Part shown: piece after piece, positions 1 to 7,723 of the stretch
Numbering within the stretch: the stretch's first letter is position 1
How the letters are laid out: each line of letters starts with the position of its first letter
Source: Alphaproteobacteria bacterium
Lineage (GTDB): Bacteria; Pseudomonadota; Alphaproteobacteria; TMED109
Direction of reading: 5' to 3'
Length of the DNA stretch: 64,000 bases
Assembly: GCA_022824395.1 (NCBI GenBank)
Contig: JAJDZX010000040.1
Location: 1-64,000 of the forward strand
Made by a program: the position numbers and the translations under genes
The notes under the pieces: generated by a model
What the model was told of the DNA's origin: nothing
Seen by the model: only the letters and a program-made list of their open reading frames with translations
Databases searched by the model: none

Positions 1-703
1 CGGCGGCCCGCGGACCGGAGCCCGGCGCCCTGGGGCCGGCAGGACGGTCGCGGTGCGGACGCGGACCGCGCATCGCCGGCGCGTCCGGCCCGGAATCGCT
101 ACGGGGGCGCGGACCGCGGGCCACGACGCGGACGTCCGGACCCAGCGAACTCGAGGGGTCTTCGGTGACCCCCGGGTCGCCCTCCTCCATCGGCGGCGGA
201 CCGGCATCGAGCGGGGCCGGGGCCGGCCGGTCCGGCGGGCGACGGCGGCGCACCTCGGGAGCCGCTTCCAGCTCCTGTTCGGGCGGCGGCACGATCGTCA
301 CCTGCTCCATCATGTCCGGAGGCGGCTCCGCCATCCGGCGGGCCCGTTCCTCGAGGGCCCGGAGCCGAGCCCGGCGCTCCCCCTCCGACAGGCCGCTGGG
401 CGCGCGCTTGGGCGGTGGGGGCGGCGGGGCTGGCGACGCGGCATCGGCCGTGCTCGTCGGGGCGGTGAGGGTCGGCCTGGCTGTCAGCGTGGAGGCGGCC
501 GATTTCGCCTTGTCCTCCTCCATGCGCCCGCCCGCGCCCTTCTTGAAGACCCGCTTCTTGCGGCGCTCGACCTCGACCGGCTTGCTCCGGCCGCGGGAAA
601 AGTTCTGGCGCACCGTGCCGCCGCTCACCGTGCGGCTGAGCTGGAGGCTCTCCGGTCGGCCGCCCTTGGCGTCGGGATCAGGGCCCGCAGGTTTGTCGGT
701 CAT
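1..703 (-). CDS. infB: Translation initiation factor IF-2, N-terminal part (cut by window edge)
   Basis: Only the first ~234 codons are present; the GTPase domain lies beyond the left edge. The protein starts MTDKPAGPDPDAKGG and contains LSRTVSGGTVRQNFSRGRSK followed by a basic stretch (RRKKRVFKKGAG), which is the IF-2-associated N-terminal region typical of Alphaproteobacteria (compare RQNFSHGRSK). The rest is a proline- and charge-rich linker, as expected for this variable part. IF-2 delivers initiator tRNA to the 30S subunit in the cytoplasm. The ATG shares bases with the ylxR stop (ATGA), so the gene is translationally coupled to ylxR and nusA. Confidence 0.9.
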   Translation of the reverse strand, partial: MTDKPAGPDPDAKGGRPESLQLSRTVSGGTVRQNFSRGRSKPVEVERRKKRVFKKGAGGRMEEDKAKSAASTLTARPTLTAPTSTADAASPAPPPPPPKRAPSGLSEGERRARLRALEERARRMAEPPPDMMEQVTIVPPPEQELEAAPEVRRRRPPDRPAPAPLDAGPPPMEEGDPGVTEDPSSSLGPDVRVVARGPRPRSDSGPDAPAMRGPRPHRDRPAGPRAPGSGPRAA

Positions 704-1305
704 GCCTGATCTCCGTGTACGGCCGGGCGCAGCCCGGCCAGGCGTTGCAGATCGCGCCCGATCCGGTCGCAGAGCGACCCGGCCCAGATGGCGACGTAGG
801 CGGCGCTGTCAGCACCGAAGGGGGTTCCGAGGGCCGCCTTGCACGGACCCGTACCGGTGGTCACGCCGCTCGCCGCCGCCGCGCGCTGCATCCGCCGCGT
901 CTCCGAGCCGGCGTCATCCGCCACGATCAGCAGTCCCGCGACTCCCTCGCGCAGGGTCTCGAGGCAGCGGTCACGGCCATGCACGGCGCGGCCCGCCCGC
1001 CGGGCAAGGCCGACCTGTTCGACCACCCGCTTGGCGACCAGCTCCTCCACCTGCCCCGCCAGGTCCGGCGAAGCGTCGACCCGGCGCTGGAAGGCCCGCG
1101 AGAAGAGGTTGCGCCGCACCGCCTCGTCGATCCGGCTGCGCTCCGCTCCAACCCACGCGCCGCGGCCGGGCAGGCGCTCGGCCAGGTCCGGCACGACTTC
1201 CGTGCCGTGCGCGACGAACCGCACCAGCCCGGTGCGCGCTTCCGCCGTCCGCGCCACGATGCAGCGGCGCTCGCCGGCGGCGTCCGTCGCCCGCACCGCC
1301 GTCAT
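700..1305 (-). CDS. ylxR: YlxR-family RNA-binding protein fused to an L7Ae-like domain
   Basis: 201 aa. The first ~80 residues are the YlxR (DUF448) domain, with ERRCIVARTAEARTGLVRFV and the signature GRGAWVGAERSRIDEAVRR; the tail (~95-190) resembles the L7Ae-like RNA-binding domain that many alphaproteobacterial YlxR proteins carry. In the family's usual GRGAYxC motif the cysteine is an alanine or glycine-like position here. YlxR is thought to act with NusA in transcription or RNA metabolism. It lies between nusA and infB and overlaps each by 4 bases. The position and motifs make the identity secure; the exact biochemical role of the family is still loosely defined. Confidence 0.9.
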   Translation of the reverse strand: MTAVRATDAAGERRCIVARTAEARTGLVRFVAHGTEVVPDLAERLPGRGAWVGAERSRIDEAVRRNLFSRAFQRRVDASPDLAGQVEELVAKRVVEQVGLARRAGRAVHGRDRCLETLREGVAGLLIVADDAGSETRRMQRAAAASGVTTGTGPCKAALGTPFGADSAAYVAIWAGSLCDRIGRDLQRLAGLRPAVHGDQA

Positions 1306-2945
1306 GCAGTCGTGTCCGCGGATACGGCACTGGCATCCGGTTTCGGTTGGTCGTCGGCAAACCAGTGGGCGCGGGCCGTCATGATCACTTCGTTGGCTTC
1401 CTCGTGCTCGAGCTCCACGTCGGGGAGCTGGATGCCGGCGCCCATCTCCTCGTCGTTGGCCTGGTAGAACACGCGGAGTTTCTCCAGGGCCACCTTGTCG
1501 GTCAGCACCTCGATGAGCTCGTCGTTAGACAGGTCCGCCAGCTGGTCGAGCGTCCGGATGCCGTTGAGGCCCAGCACCACCAGCATCGACGGGCTGAGGT
1601 GCTCGATGCCGGCGACGTCGTCCGCCACGCCGAGCTTGGACCGGACCTTCAGCAACTCCTCGTTGCGCTCCATGATGACCTTCGTGGCGCGTTCGCGGAG
1701 TTCCTCCGCCACTTCCTCGCGCAGGCCCTCGATCTCCGCGAGCTCCTCGAACGGCACGAACGCGATGGCCTCGAGCGAATCGAAGCCCTCCGTGACCAGC
1801 AGATGGGCCACCACTTCGTCGACGTCGAGGGTCTGGACGAACATCCTGATCAGCTGTCGCAGTTCTACCTGACGCCGGTCGGATTCCATCTTCTCGGTCA
1901 GGATCTTGATTTCCCAGCCGGTCAGCTTGGTCGCGAGGCGGACGTTCTGGCCGCGCCGCCCAATGGCGTAGCTCTGCTGGTTCTCGGGCACCACGACCTC
2001 GACCCGCGTCGCCTCGTCATCGAGAATGACCTTGGTCACCTCGGCCGGCACCAGCGCGTTGACGATGAAGGTGGCGGTATCCGGCGACCACTGGATGATG
2101 TCGACGCGCTCGCCCTGCAGCTCGCCGACCACCGCCTGGACGCGGCTGCCGCGCATCCCGACGCACGCACCGACCGGATCGATTCCGGGATCGTTCGAAA
2201 TGACCGCGATCTTGGCGCGGCTGCCCGGATCGCGCGCGGCGGCGATGATCTCGACGACCCCGTCGTAGATCTCGGGAACCTCCTGGGCAAACAGCTTGAC
2301 GAGAAACTCGTTGCACGCCCGCGACAGCAGGATCTGCGGTCCCCGGGTCTCCTCGCGCACCTCCATGATGTACGCGCGGATGCGGTCGCCGGTCCGGTAC
2401 GCCTCCTTGGCCAGCGTCTGGTCCCGCCGCATGAAGCCCTCGGCCCGGCCCAGATCGACGATCACGTTGCCGTACTCGAACCGCTTCACGATGCCGTTGA
2501 TGATCTCGCCGACGCGCCCCTTGAATTCCTCGTACTGACGCTTGCGCTCGGCCTCGCGGACCAGGCGGTAGACCACCTGCTTGGCCGTCTGCGCGGACAG
2601 GCGGCCCAGGTCGATCGGCGGCAGCGGCTCGTAGAGCCGGTCCCCGACCTTCGCCTCCGGGTCGCGGCCCCGGCCCTCGTCCAGGCTGATCTGCCGGTGC
2701 CAGTCCTCGACCGGGTCGGCCACCTCCAGCACTCGCTGCAGGGTGATCTCGCCGGATTTCCGGTCGATGCTCGCCTTCACCTCGAGGTCCTGGCCGTACT
2801 TCCGCAGCGCCGCCACCTGCACGGCCTCTTCCATGGCGCCCAGCACCACCTCAGGATCGATCAAGCGCTCGTTGGCAATGGACTGGGCGAACTCGAGAAG
2901 TTCCGGTCGCCCGAGCTCGGGAATGGCGTTCACGTTCTGCGTCAA
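1302..2945 (-). CDS. nusA: Transcription termination/antitermination protein NusA
   Basis: 547 aa, full length for an alphaproteobacterial NusA. The order is an N-terminal RNA polymerase-binding domain (1-~130, with IDPEVVLGAMEEAVQVAAL), an S1 domain (~130-200, GRVGEIINGIVKRFEYGN), two KH domains (~205-350, with DPVGACVGMRGSRVQAV and AIGRRGQNVRLA) and two C-terminal acidic helix-hairpin-helix repeats. It binds RNA polymerase and nascent RNA to control pausing, termination and antitermination. First gene of nusA-ylxR-infB here; rimP, the usual upstream partner, is missing. The start was chosen for its match to family N termini (PELLEFAQSIANE). Confidence 0.97.
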   Translation of the reverse strand: MTQNVNAIPELGRPELLEFAQSIANERLIDPEVVLGAMEEAVQVAALRKYGQDLEVKASIDRKSGEITLQRVLEVADPVEDWHRQISLDEGRGRDPEAKVGDRLYEPLPPIDLGRLSAQTAKQVVYRLVREAERKRQYEEFKGRVGEIINGIVKRFEYGNVIVDLGRAEGFMRRDQTLAKEAYRTGDRIRAYIMEVREETRGPQILLSRACNEFLVKLFAQEVPEIYDGVVEIIAAARDPGSRAKIAVISNDPGIDPVGACVGMRGSRVQAVVGELQGERVDIIQWSPDTATFIVNALVPAEVTKVILDDEATRVEVVVPENQQSYAIGRRGQNVRLATKLTGWEIKILTEKMESDRRQVELRQLIRMFVQTLDVDEVVAHLLVTEGFDSLEAIAFVPFEELAEIEGLREEVAEELRERATKVIMERNEELLKVRSKLGVADDVAGIEHLSPSMLVVLGLNGIRTLDQLADLSNDELIEVLTDKVALEKLRVFYQANDEEMGAGIQLPDVELEHEEANEVIMTARAHWFADDQPKPDASAVSADTTA

Positions 2946-3682
2946 TGCACCTCGCTACCGGCCGGCCGGCCCCGCGCCTGCGGGAAACGTGCAACCGGAG
3001 CTTCCTTCAAGTAGATGCCGGGCCCGCCAACCCGGCCTGCACAGCCACGCGCGAGACATGCCCGGATTGATACGACCTCTGGATCCGCGCAGACGTCGCG
3101 GAAGGGGAGGGTCGTCCCCGGCCATTGCGCGCGCAGGCACAAATGGCGGCTGCCGGCCTTCGCGACGCCACACTTCACACATCTAAGGAGACGATCGCGG
3201 AAAGCCCGCACGCACACCATACAGGTTCTCGACAGGGGTTCAACCAAGTCCGGCCGGCAGCCTTTCGACAACCCGATCAAGCGTCTCCCTACTCGGTGGG
3301 GCGGCGCAGGGTTGCAGAGCGCGTGAAGACCGGGCGGCACCAGCCGGATGCCGCTGTCCGCGTGCAGCGGCTGGCAAGCCGCTGGACATCCGCACGGGCC
3401 TAGAAGCCCGTCGTCAGAGGCCGCCAGACTCGGGCCCAGGGACCGGCGCCCATCCGCCCAGGCGTTCCGGTACCCCTCGCAACGCATGGGCGCGGCAGCC
3501 CTGCCGATCGCCAGTCCAATTTCATTCGACAAATATGTAAGCGTTTGAATCCTCTGCCAGCCTACATCCTCACTCAATGCGACTTTGATGTCGCGGAAGC
3601 CGTCGGATGGGCGGCCAGTGCGTGGGCTAGGACGGGCGGGGCCAGCGCATTCGCGGATATCGCCCCACATGCTGTTGCCTGA
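2946..3682. other. Gene-free stretch upstream of nusA; no rimP
   Basis: 737 bases with no convincing reading frame on either strand. Frames that stay open across it give arginine/proline-rich translations typical of antisense GC-rich DNA and no RimP-like motif. The nusA promoter should lie here but I cannot place it. A short hairpin sits at 3365-3384 (8-bp arms cagcggct/agccgctg, 4-base loop); its function is unknown. Confidence 0.6.
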
Positions 3683-4069
3683 TCACACGACCTCGACATC
3701 GGTACGGGCGAAGTCCTCGCCCTTGCACAGCAGCGGCTCGCCCGTCACGTTGGCGAGTGCATAGGCGAAGCAGTCGCCGTAGTTCAGCGCCGCCGGATGA
3801 TTGCCCTTGCCGAAACGCCGCCACGCTCGTCGCGCCGCTTCCATGTGTTCCAGGGTGACCGGCACCAGCTCGATGGCGGCGTCTTTCAGGAAAGTGTCGA
3901 GTTCATACCCTGCCGCCGTACCCCCTCGGCCCTCCAGAACGATGGCCGCCTCCAGCGCATTGGCAACGGACATTCGACAGCTCAGGACCGAGGCGATCGC
4001 CGTTTCATAGCGCGCGGCATCCGGTTCGCGGTACAGAACCGCGAGTATCGCCGAACTATCGACAATCAC
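3683..4069 (-). CDS. vapC: VapC-type PIN-domain toxin (ribonuclease)
   Basis: 128 aa, the usual VapC size. It opens with MIVDSSAILAVL and carries the four acidic positions of PIN-domain nucleases: D4, E40, D99 (in NYGDCFAYALA) and D119. VapC toxins cleave tRNA or rRNA when not held by their antitoxin. The start overlaps the stop of the upstream antitoxin gene by 4 bases, the classic antitoxin-first arrangement. Because all four acidic positions are kept, an active toxin is likely. The RNA target cannot be read from the sequence. Confidence 0.9.
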   Translation of the reverse strand: MIVDSSAILAVLYREPDAARYETAIASVLSCRMSVANALEAAIVLEGRGGTAAGYELDTFLKDAAIELVPVTLEHMEAARRAWRRFGKGNHPAALNYGDCFAYALANVTGEPLLCKGEDFARTDVEVV

Positions 4070-4323
4070 TTCGGCAGTCCCCGCTCGTCATAGAGCACAT
4101 CGCCATGCTTCACGGCCGCCGGCCCCGGAGCCAAAAGCTTGGCGCAACGCTCCGCGGTGGCACGCATCTTTTGAATGCGGGCATCGACATTGCGCTCGTG
4201 CTTCTCGCGCTCGAGGCGTTCACGCAGCGCAACGGTAATGGCACCGGTCTTGGTCTCTCCGGTCAACCGGGCCAACGCATCGGCAAGCCGGCAAGTTTCG
4301 TCATTCTTGATGTTGAGGCTCAT
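4066..4323 (-). CDS. vapB: VapB-type antitoxin (Rv0623-like family)
   Basis: 85 aa starting MSLNIKNDETCRLADALARL, the N terminus typical of the VapB family often annotated as a type II toxin-antitoxin transcription factor. The N-terminal part should form the DNA-binding ribbon-helix-helix-like domain and the C-terminal part (DVLYDERGLPK) would wrap the toxin. A TTG two codons upstream is also possible, but the ATG gives the family-typical start. It overlaps vapC by 4 bases. A perfect 8-bp inverted repeat begins 12 bases upstream, fitting autoregulation. Confidence 0.85.
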   Translation of the reverse strand: MSLNIKNDETCRLADALARLTGETKTGAITVALRERLEREKHERNVDARIQKMRATAERCAKLLAPGPAAVKHGDVLYDERGLPK

Positions 4324-4334
4324 GACCAACGGTC

Positions 4335-4363
4335 GGGTAGACGATATTGCGGGCTGTCTACCC
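4335..4363. promoter_or_regulatory. Probable VapBC operator (perfect inverted repeat)
   Basis: Arms gggtagac (4335-4342) and gtctaccc (4356-4363) are exact reverse complements separated by 13 bases, directly upstream of the vapB ATG. Autoregulation by antitoxin binding to such repeats is known for this class; binding here is inferred. Confidence 0.6.
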
Positions 4364-5672
4364 TAGCGCGTGCGGCAACCACGCTCAACGTTGAGACCCC
4401 TCCCGCAGGCAATCGCATTGCTGGCGCGACGGCCTCCTGACGCTGCTCGTCGCACATGTCCATCGTCGCTGCAGATGCGGCGTTCCCGGACTGATCTGCT
4501 AAACCTCTGCACGCTCCATATTCGGGCGCGAACGACGGAGAACAGCAAGCGCTCTATCCATGGAGCGAGCAGGCTGTGCACGTAGCCTAGCCACTCGTTG
4601 GGGACCGCCGCACGGGCACGTCGACAGCGGCGCGGACTTGACTCCTACCTGCTGACCGCCCGCTGAGCATGGCTATCTACGCCCATCGACGATGCTGCGG
4701 GCCGCACCGCCCCCAGCAGCGATGGAGATCGCCGGCATAACGACCGAGCGGAATTCCCGGATAAGGCTAAGTGCCGTACGGGACTCGCGGTCCCCCTGTC
4801 CGCGTTCCGTCGACCCGAGGACAGCGGACGGGGCAAGCGGCCGGGCCAGACACGCGAGCAACGGCCAGGAACGGAAAGTTGTCCTGGAAGCTGATCAAGA
4901 TTCGAACGGCGAGCAGGGAAGCCGCAATCGTACGGTAACCGAGTCATGCCCAATGTACCTGGTCGGCGAGCTCGGAAAGACGGTCGGGGGGATCGGAGGG
5001 ACGCCCATTCGACGATGTGATGGATCCTGTCGTCAGACACCGCCTACAGTGCGAATTTCATGCAGAAACCGCGCGCCGTAGCGTGCCAACTTGCAAGGGC
5101 CTTCAGCCTGGCACGCCCTTCGGCGGTCTCGAGCAATGCCTCCGCGCGGGTCCACGCGTTGGACGGCGGTTCCGGCAGGGGTTCCTCCGGCAGCAGCTCG
5201 TCGGCGATCGCGACGAGCGCCTCTGCCCGGCCGGTACCGACCATGCAGGCGAGCGCATTGCGGATCGCCTCTCGTTCACGTAACGCTGCTGCTCGGGATT
5301 CGCGCGGCCATCCTGGCCGGCCGGCCGTGCCGGCGTTGCCGGGCCCTGCCCGTTGCGCGGCCGGGTGCACTTCGATTGAAGTCCGCATCGCGGGAGGAAC
5401 GGCCGTGGGCGCAGCCTACCGCTGCTGGACCTGAGGGTCAGTTGCGAACGGCTCCCCAGGCGCCGGCAATGACCCGCGCACTGTCAACGACGACTCCGGC
5501 GGCGGCGATACCGGCGGCAGGTAGGCCGTGCCAAGATCTGCCCCCGACAGCAGGCCGCGCCAGCTGGTGTTGCCGTTGATGCTGGTGTCCGTCGCCTGGA
5601 AGGTCGTGAACGGGAAGATGCGGAACTGGCCGCCGTGGCAGTCCCGGCGCGGAATCCACGGGGACTGATTCG
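4364..5672. other. Gene-poor stretch with possible coding remnants
   Basis: No gene here is certain. Two minus-strand stretches have codon-like third-position G/C. One is listed separately (5044-5388). The other runs from about 5650 down to a TAG at 5416-5418 and reads in part QFRIFPFTTFQATDTSINGN then TSWRGLLSGADLGTAYLPP; it has no convincing start codon and matches no family I recognise, so it may be the tail of a broken gene. I see no RNA gene or insertion-sequence end in the rest. Confidence 0.35.
5044..5388 (-). CDS. Hypothetical protein, possibly a gene fragment
   Basis: 114 aa at most. From about residue 36 the translation looks natural (REREAIRNALACMVGTGRAE, then EALLETAEGRARLKALASWH), with helical, alanine/glutamate-rich character and G/C-ending codons. 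The first 35 residues look non-coding, so a shorter start such as the internal MVGTGRAEA is possible. I recognise no family. It has no operon partner: vapBC lies about 0.7 kb away and the small coiled-coil gene about 0.3 kb away. It may equally be the surviving 3' end of a decayed gene. Confidence 0.3.
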   Translation of the reverse strand: MRTSIEVHPAAQRAGPGNAGTAGRPGWPRESRAAALREREAIRNALACMVGTGRAEALVAIADELLPEEPLPEPPSNAWTRAEALLETAEGRARLKALASWHATARGFCMKFAL

Positions 5673-5912
5673 CTACGGCAGCAGCTTCAGCAGTGCGACG
5701 ATCAAGCCTGCCTGCGCGCCGGCGATCAAGACAATCCGCCAGGTCAACCTGGCCTCCAGGCGGGCCTCCAACGTTGCCAGGTCTGCCTTCGTGGCCAAGT
5801 CACCCTGGCCAGCACGGATCGCGGCGGCGACGGCTTCCGCCTGCCGGCGATCCATGCCCGCGTCAGTGAGTTCGCGGGCGACTGCAAGGGTGTCGAATGT
5901 TCCGGTTGCCAT
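5673..5912 (-). CDS. Small coiled-coil protein with C-terminal membrane anchor (DUF1640-like)
   Basis: 79 aa. The first half (FDTLAVARELTDAGMDRRQA, then EAVAAAIRAGQGDLATKADL) predicts amphipathic helix and coiled coil, followed by ATLEARLEARL and a single C-terminal membrane helix (VLIAGAQAGLIVALLKLLP). This architecture matches short DUF1640/CCDC90-like bacterial proteins, often found in multiple copies or near mobile DNA. The function is unknown; such proteins may form membrane-tethered oligomers. The ATG at 5912 was chosen over a far longer frame that runs back through the tRNA gene. No adjacent gene suggests a pathway. Confidence 0.7.
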   Translation of the reverse strand: MATGTFDTLAVARELTDAGMDRRQAEAVAAAIRAGQGDLATKADLATLEARLEARLTWRIVLIAGAQAGLIVALLKLLP

Positions 5913-6100
5913 GGCTCCGACCATAGCGGTTGACCGCTGGGGCCGCCATATTGCGTAGTGCGGCTTGCGTGTTCTGCGTCCTTGGCCGATGGTCGGCTGC
6001 TTGCCAAGTACTGGCCGCGCTCGGCATGAGCAGCCGGAGCATGCATGTTGCGCGCGCCGACGTCGCGTTTCCCGGCACGCGCCCGCCGCCGGCCCGGATC

Positions 6101-6187
6101 TGGTGCGGGTGGTCGGACTCGAACCGACACTCTGTTGCCAGAACCGGATTTTGAATCCGGCGCGTCTACCAATTCCGCCACACCCGC
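6101..6187 (-). tRNA. tRNA-Leu (anticodon CAA)
   Basis: 87 nt including an encoded CCA (TGG at 6101-6103 on the plus strand). The 7-bp acceptor stem is GCGGGTG/CACCCGC. The anticodon stem-loop is CCGGA-TTCAAAA-TCCGG, giving anticodon CAA. A T-arm with GGTTCGAGTCC and a long variable arm, as expected for a class II tRNA, are visible. Confidence 0.97.
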
Positions 6188-6317
6188 GCGCAGCCAATGC
6201 CGGGAATCAACTCCATCGGCGCCGACTTCGCAAGCCCGGTCGGGGGCGTGCCCGGCCCGGGGTCGGCGGGGGCAGATCGGTTGCATTGGATTGCCCGCGC
6301 CACCATACTGCCCTGTT

Positions 6318-6692
6318 ATGGAAGGGCAGGCCCAGACAACGCCCAGTGTATTGCCGGCCCGGGTCGTTTCGAGACCGGGCCGGCGGGTATCGAGCCCGAA
6401 GAACGTCTTCCGTGACGGCGAAATCGGTCAGCTGATCGGGCTGTTCTCGCGCATGCTCAAGGCCGGTCTGTGGCACGACTACTCGATCGACCACAGCGAG
6501 AGCCTGGCGGTGTTCTGCGTCTACCGGTATGCCCGCGAGGCACCCGAATACCAGCTGATCCGAGGCGGCTCGGGCACCCGGGTGCCGGAATGGCAGGTCT
6601 GCCAGCGGGGCAGGGTCCTCAAGCATTCGGGGAGCCTGCCGCTGCTGCTCACCTGGCTTGAGGCACGCGCCCGGCGCATACGGCGGGGCTGA
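6318..6692 (+). CDS. DUF2794 family protein
   Basis: 124 aa. The core (residues ~30-85) reads VFRDGEIGQLIGLFSRMLKA, GLWHDYSIDHSESLAVFCVY, RYAREAPEYQLIRG, which matches DUF2794, a small family almost confined to Alphaproteobacteria (pattern: FDRxEL..LLxLYGRMVAAGEWRDYAID). The function is unknown. The ATG at 6318 gives a length normal for the family. It is followed 9 bases later by the thioesterase gene on the same strand, so the two are likely co-transcribed. No signal peptide or membrane helix. Confidence 0.85.
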   Translation: MEGQAQTTPSVLPARVVSRPGRRVSSPKNVFRDGEIGQLIGLFSRMLKAGLWHDYSIDHSESLAVFCVYRYAREAPEYQLIRGGSGTRVPEWQVCQRGRVLKHSGSLPLLLTWLEARARRIRRG

Positions 6693-6701
6693 TCCGACCG
6701 C

Positions 6702-7133
6702 GTGCCGCAGCCGTTCCGCTGGCGCATGCGGGTTCGTTACAACGAAGTCGACGCCCAGGCGCTGGTGTATTTCGCGCAGCACCTGACCTACTACGACAAC
6801 GCCATCACCGAATTCCTCCGGTCGCTGCCCTTCGAACTGTTCGACTACGCCCGCACCTCGGGTCAGGACTTCAACGTGGTCCACGCGGAAGTCGACTTCG
6901 CCCGGCCCGCGCGGCTCGACGATGTGCTCGACGTCGCCGTGGAGGTCGCCCGGCTGGGGACGTCGAGCGTCACGTTCGCAACGGCCCTGCACCCCGCGGG
7001 CAGCGACGACGTCCTGTCCCGGGGCAGCGTCGTCTGGGTACACGCGGACCAGGGCACGATGCGTTCAACCCCGATCCCCGACGACCTCCGCGGCCGTCTC
7101 GCCCGGCATCTGAGCGTCCCCGCCGAACCGTGA
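6702..7133 (+). CDS. Acyl-CoA thioesterase, hotdog fold (YbgC/4-hydroxybenzoyl-CoA type)
   Basis: 143 aa from a GTG. The motif RYNEVDAQALVYFAQHLTYY (residues 12-31) is the active-site segment of the YbgC/4-HBT thioesterases (consensus YxDTDAxGxVYxxxYLxxxE) with the catalytic aspartate kept. These enzymes hydrolyse acyl-CoA or aryl-CoA thioesters in the cytoplasm. It follows the DUF2794 gene by 9 bases. YbgC in the strict sense belongs to the tol-pal cluster, which is not here, so the substrate is open. Confidence 0.85.
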   Translation: MPQPFRWRMRVRYNEVDAQALVYFAQHLTYYDNAITEFLRSLPFELFDYARTSGQDFNVVHAEVDFARPARLDDVLDVAVEVARLGTSSVTFATALHPAGSDDVLSRGSVVWVHADQGTMRSTPIPDDLRGRLARHLSVPAEP

Positions 7134-7234
7134 GGGGCCGGTCGATCCCGCCGTGCGGGGCCGGCCGGCGGCGGCGCCCAAGGCTCGTGGCAGGATTCAC
7201 CGGCCGGCGGCCGGGTCCGCGATTCTGCCAATCG

Positions 7235-7723
7235 ATGGTGCTGGTCTCGGGCGGGCAGACCGGCGCCGACCGGGGCGCCCTCGAGGCGGCGCGCGCCTGC
7301 GCCGTTCCCATCACCGGCTGGTGCCCCGGGGGGCGCTGGACGGAAGCGGGGCCGCTCGAGGGCTGCTGGCCGCTGACGCCGACCCCCCTGCGCCGTCCGG
7401 TCCAACGCACGCTCCGGAACCTCCGCCTGGCCGACGGCGTCCTGATCCTGGCCGGCCGACGGCCGCGCGGGGGCAGCGCCGTGCTGCCCCGGTCGGCCGG
7501 AGCGGCCCGGCCCCGGATCGTGCTCGACCCACGAATCGATCGGGCCGTGCCGGCGGCGCTCCGGTTCTGCCGGCGGCACCGGATCCGGCGCCTCTTGGTG
7601 GGTGGTCCCAGGGAGAGCGAGGAACCCGGCATCCGGGCGGCGGTCCGGGCGATGATGACGCGGTTCTATGAAGCCGTCCGGCGGGCCGGCTCACTCCCAC
7701 TCGATCGTGCCAGGCGGTTTTGA
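7235..7723 (+). CDS. Putative molybdenum-carrier-like protein (SLOG/Rossmann fold)
   Basis: 162 aa starting [20 protein letters not shown]; the [13 protein letters not shown] motif and the following [14 protein letters not shown] are hallmarks of the putative molybdenum carrier family (PF12694), part of the SLOG nucleotide-binding superfamily. The family is thought to bind cofactors or nucleotides; a molybdenum role is unproven. The ATG at 7235 is preferred because the motif normally starts the protein and the upstream frame is arginine/proline-rich. The 3' end overlaps the convergent guaA 3' end by 33 bases, which is unusual and could mean the true stop was lost and the gene extended. Confidence 0.75.
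   Translation: MVLVSGGQTGADRGALEAARACAVPITGWCPGGRWTEAGPLEGCWPLTPTPLRRPVQRTLRNLRLADGVLILAGRRPRGGSAVLPRSAGAARPRIVLDPRIDRAVPAALRFCRRHRIRRLLVGGPRESEEPGIRAAVRAMMTRFYEAVRRAGSLPLDRARRF

Noticed and set aside
165-3014. A 949-codon open frame on the plus strand
   Set aside because: It is antisense to infB, ylxR and nusA, whose protein motifs are clear. The translation is arginine-, histidine- and proline-rich, as expected for the opposite strand of GC-rich genes.
3230-3260. tRNA-like T-arm (ggttcaa)
   Set aside because: No matching acceptor or anticodon stems surround it.
2942-3670. Possible rimP upstream of nusA
   Set aside because: The open frame there has no RimP motif and looks non-coding. I found no other candidate in this gap.
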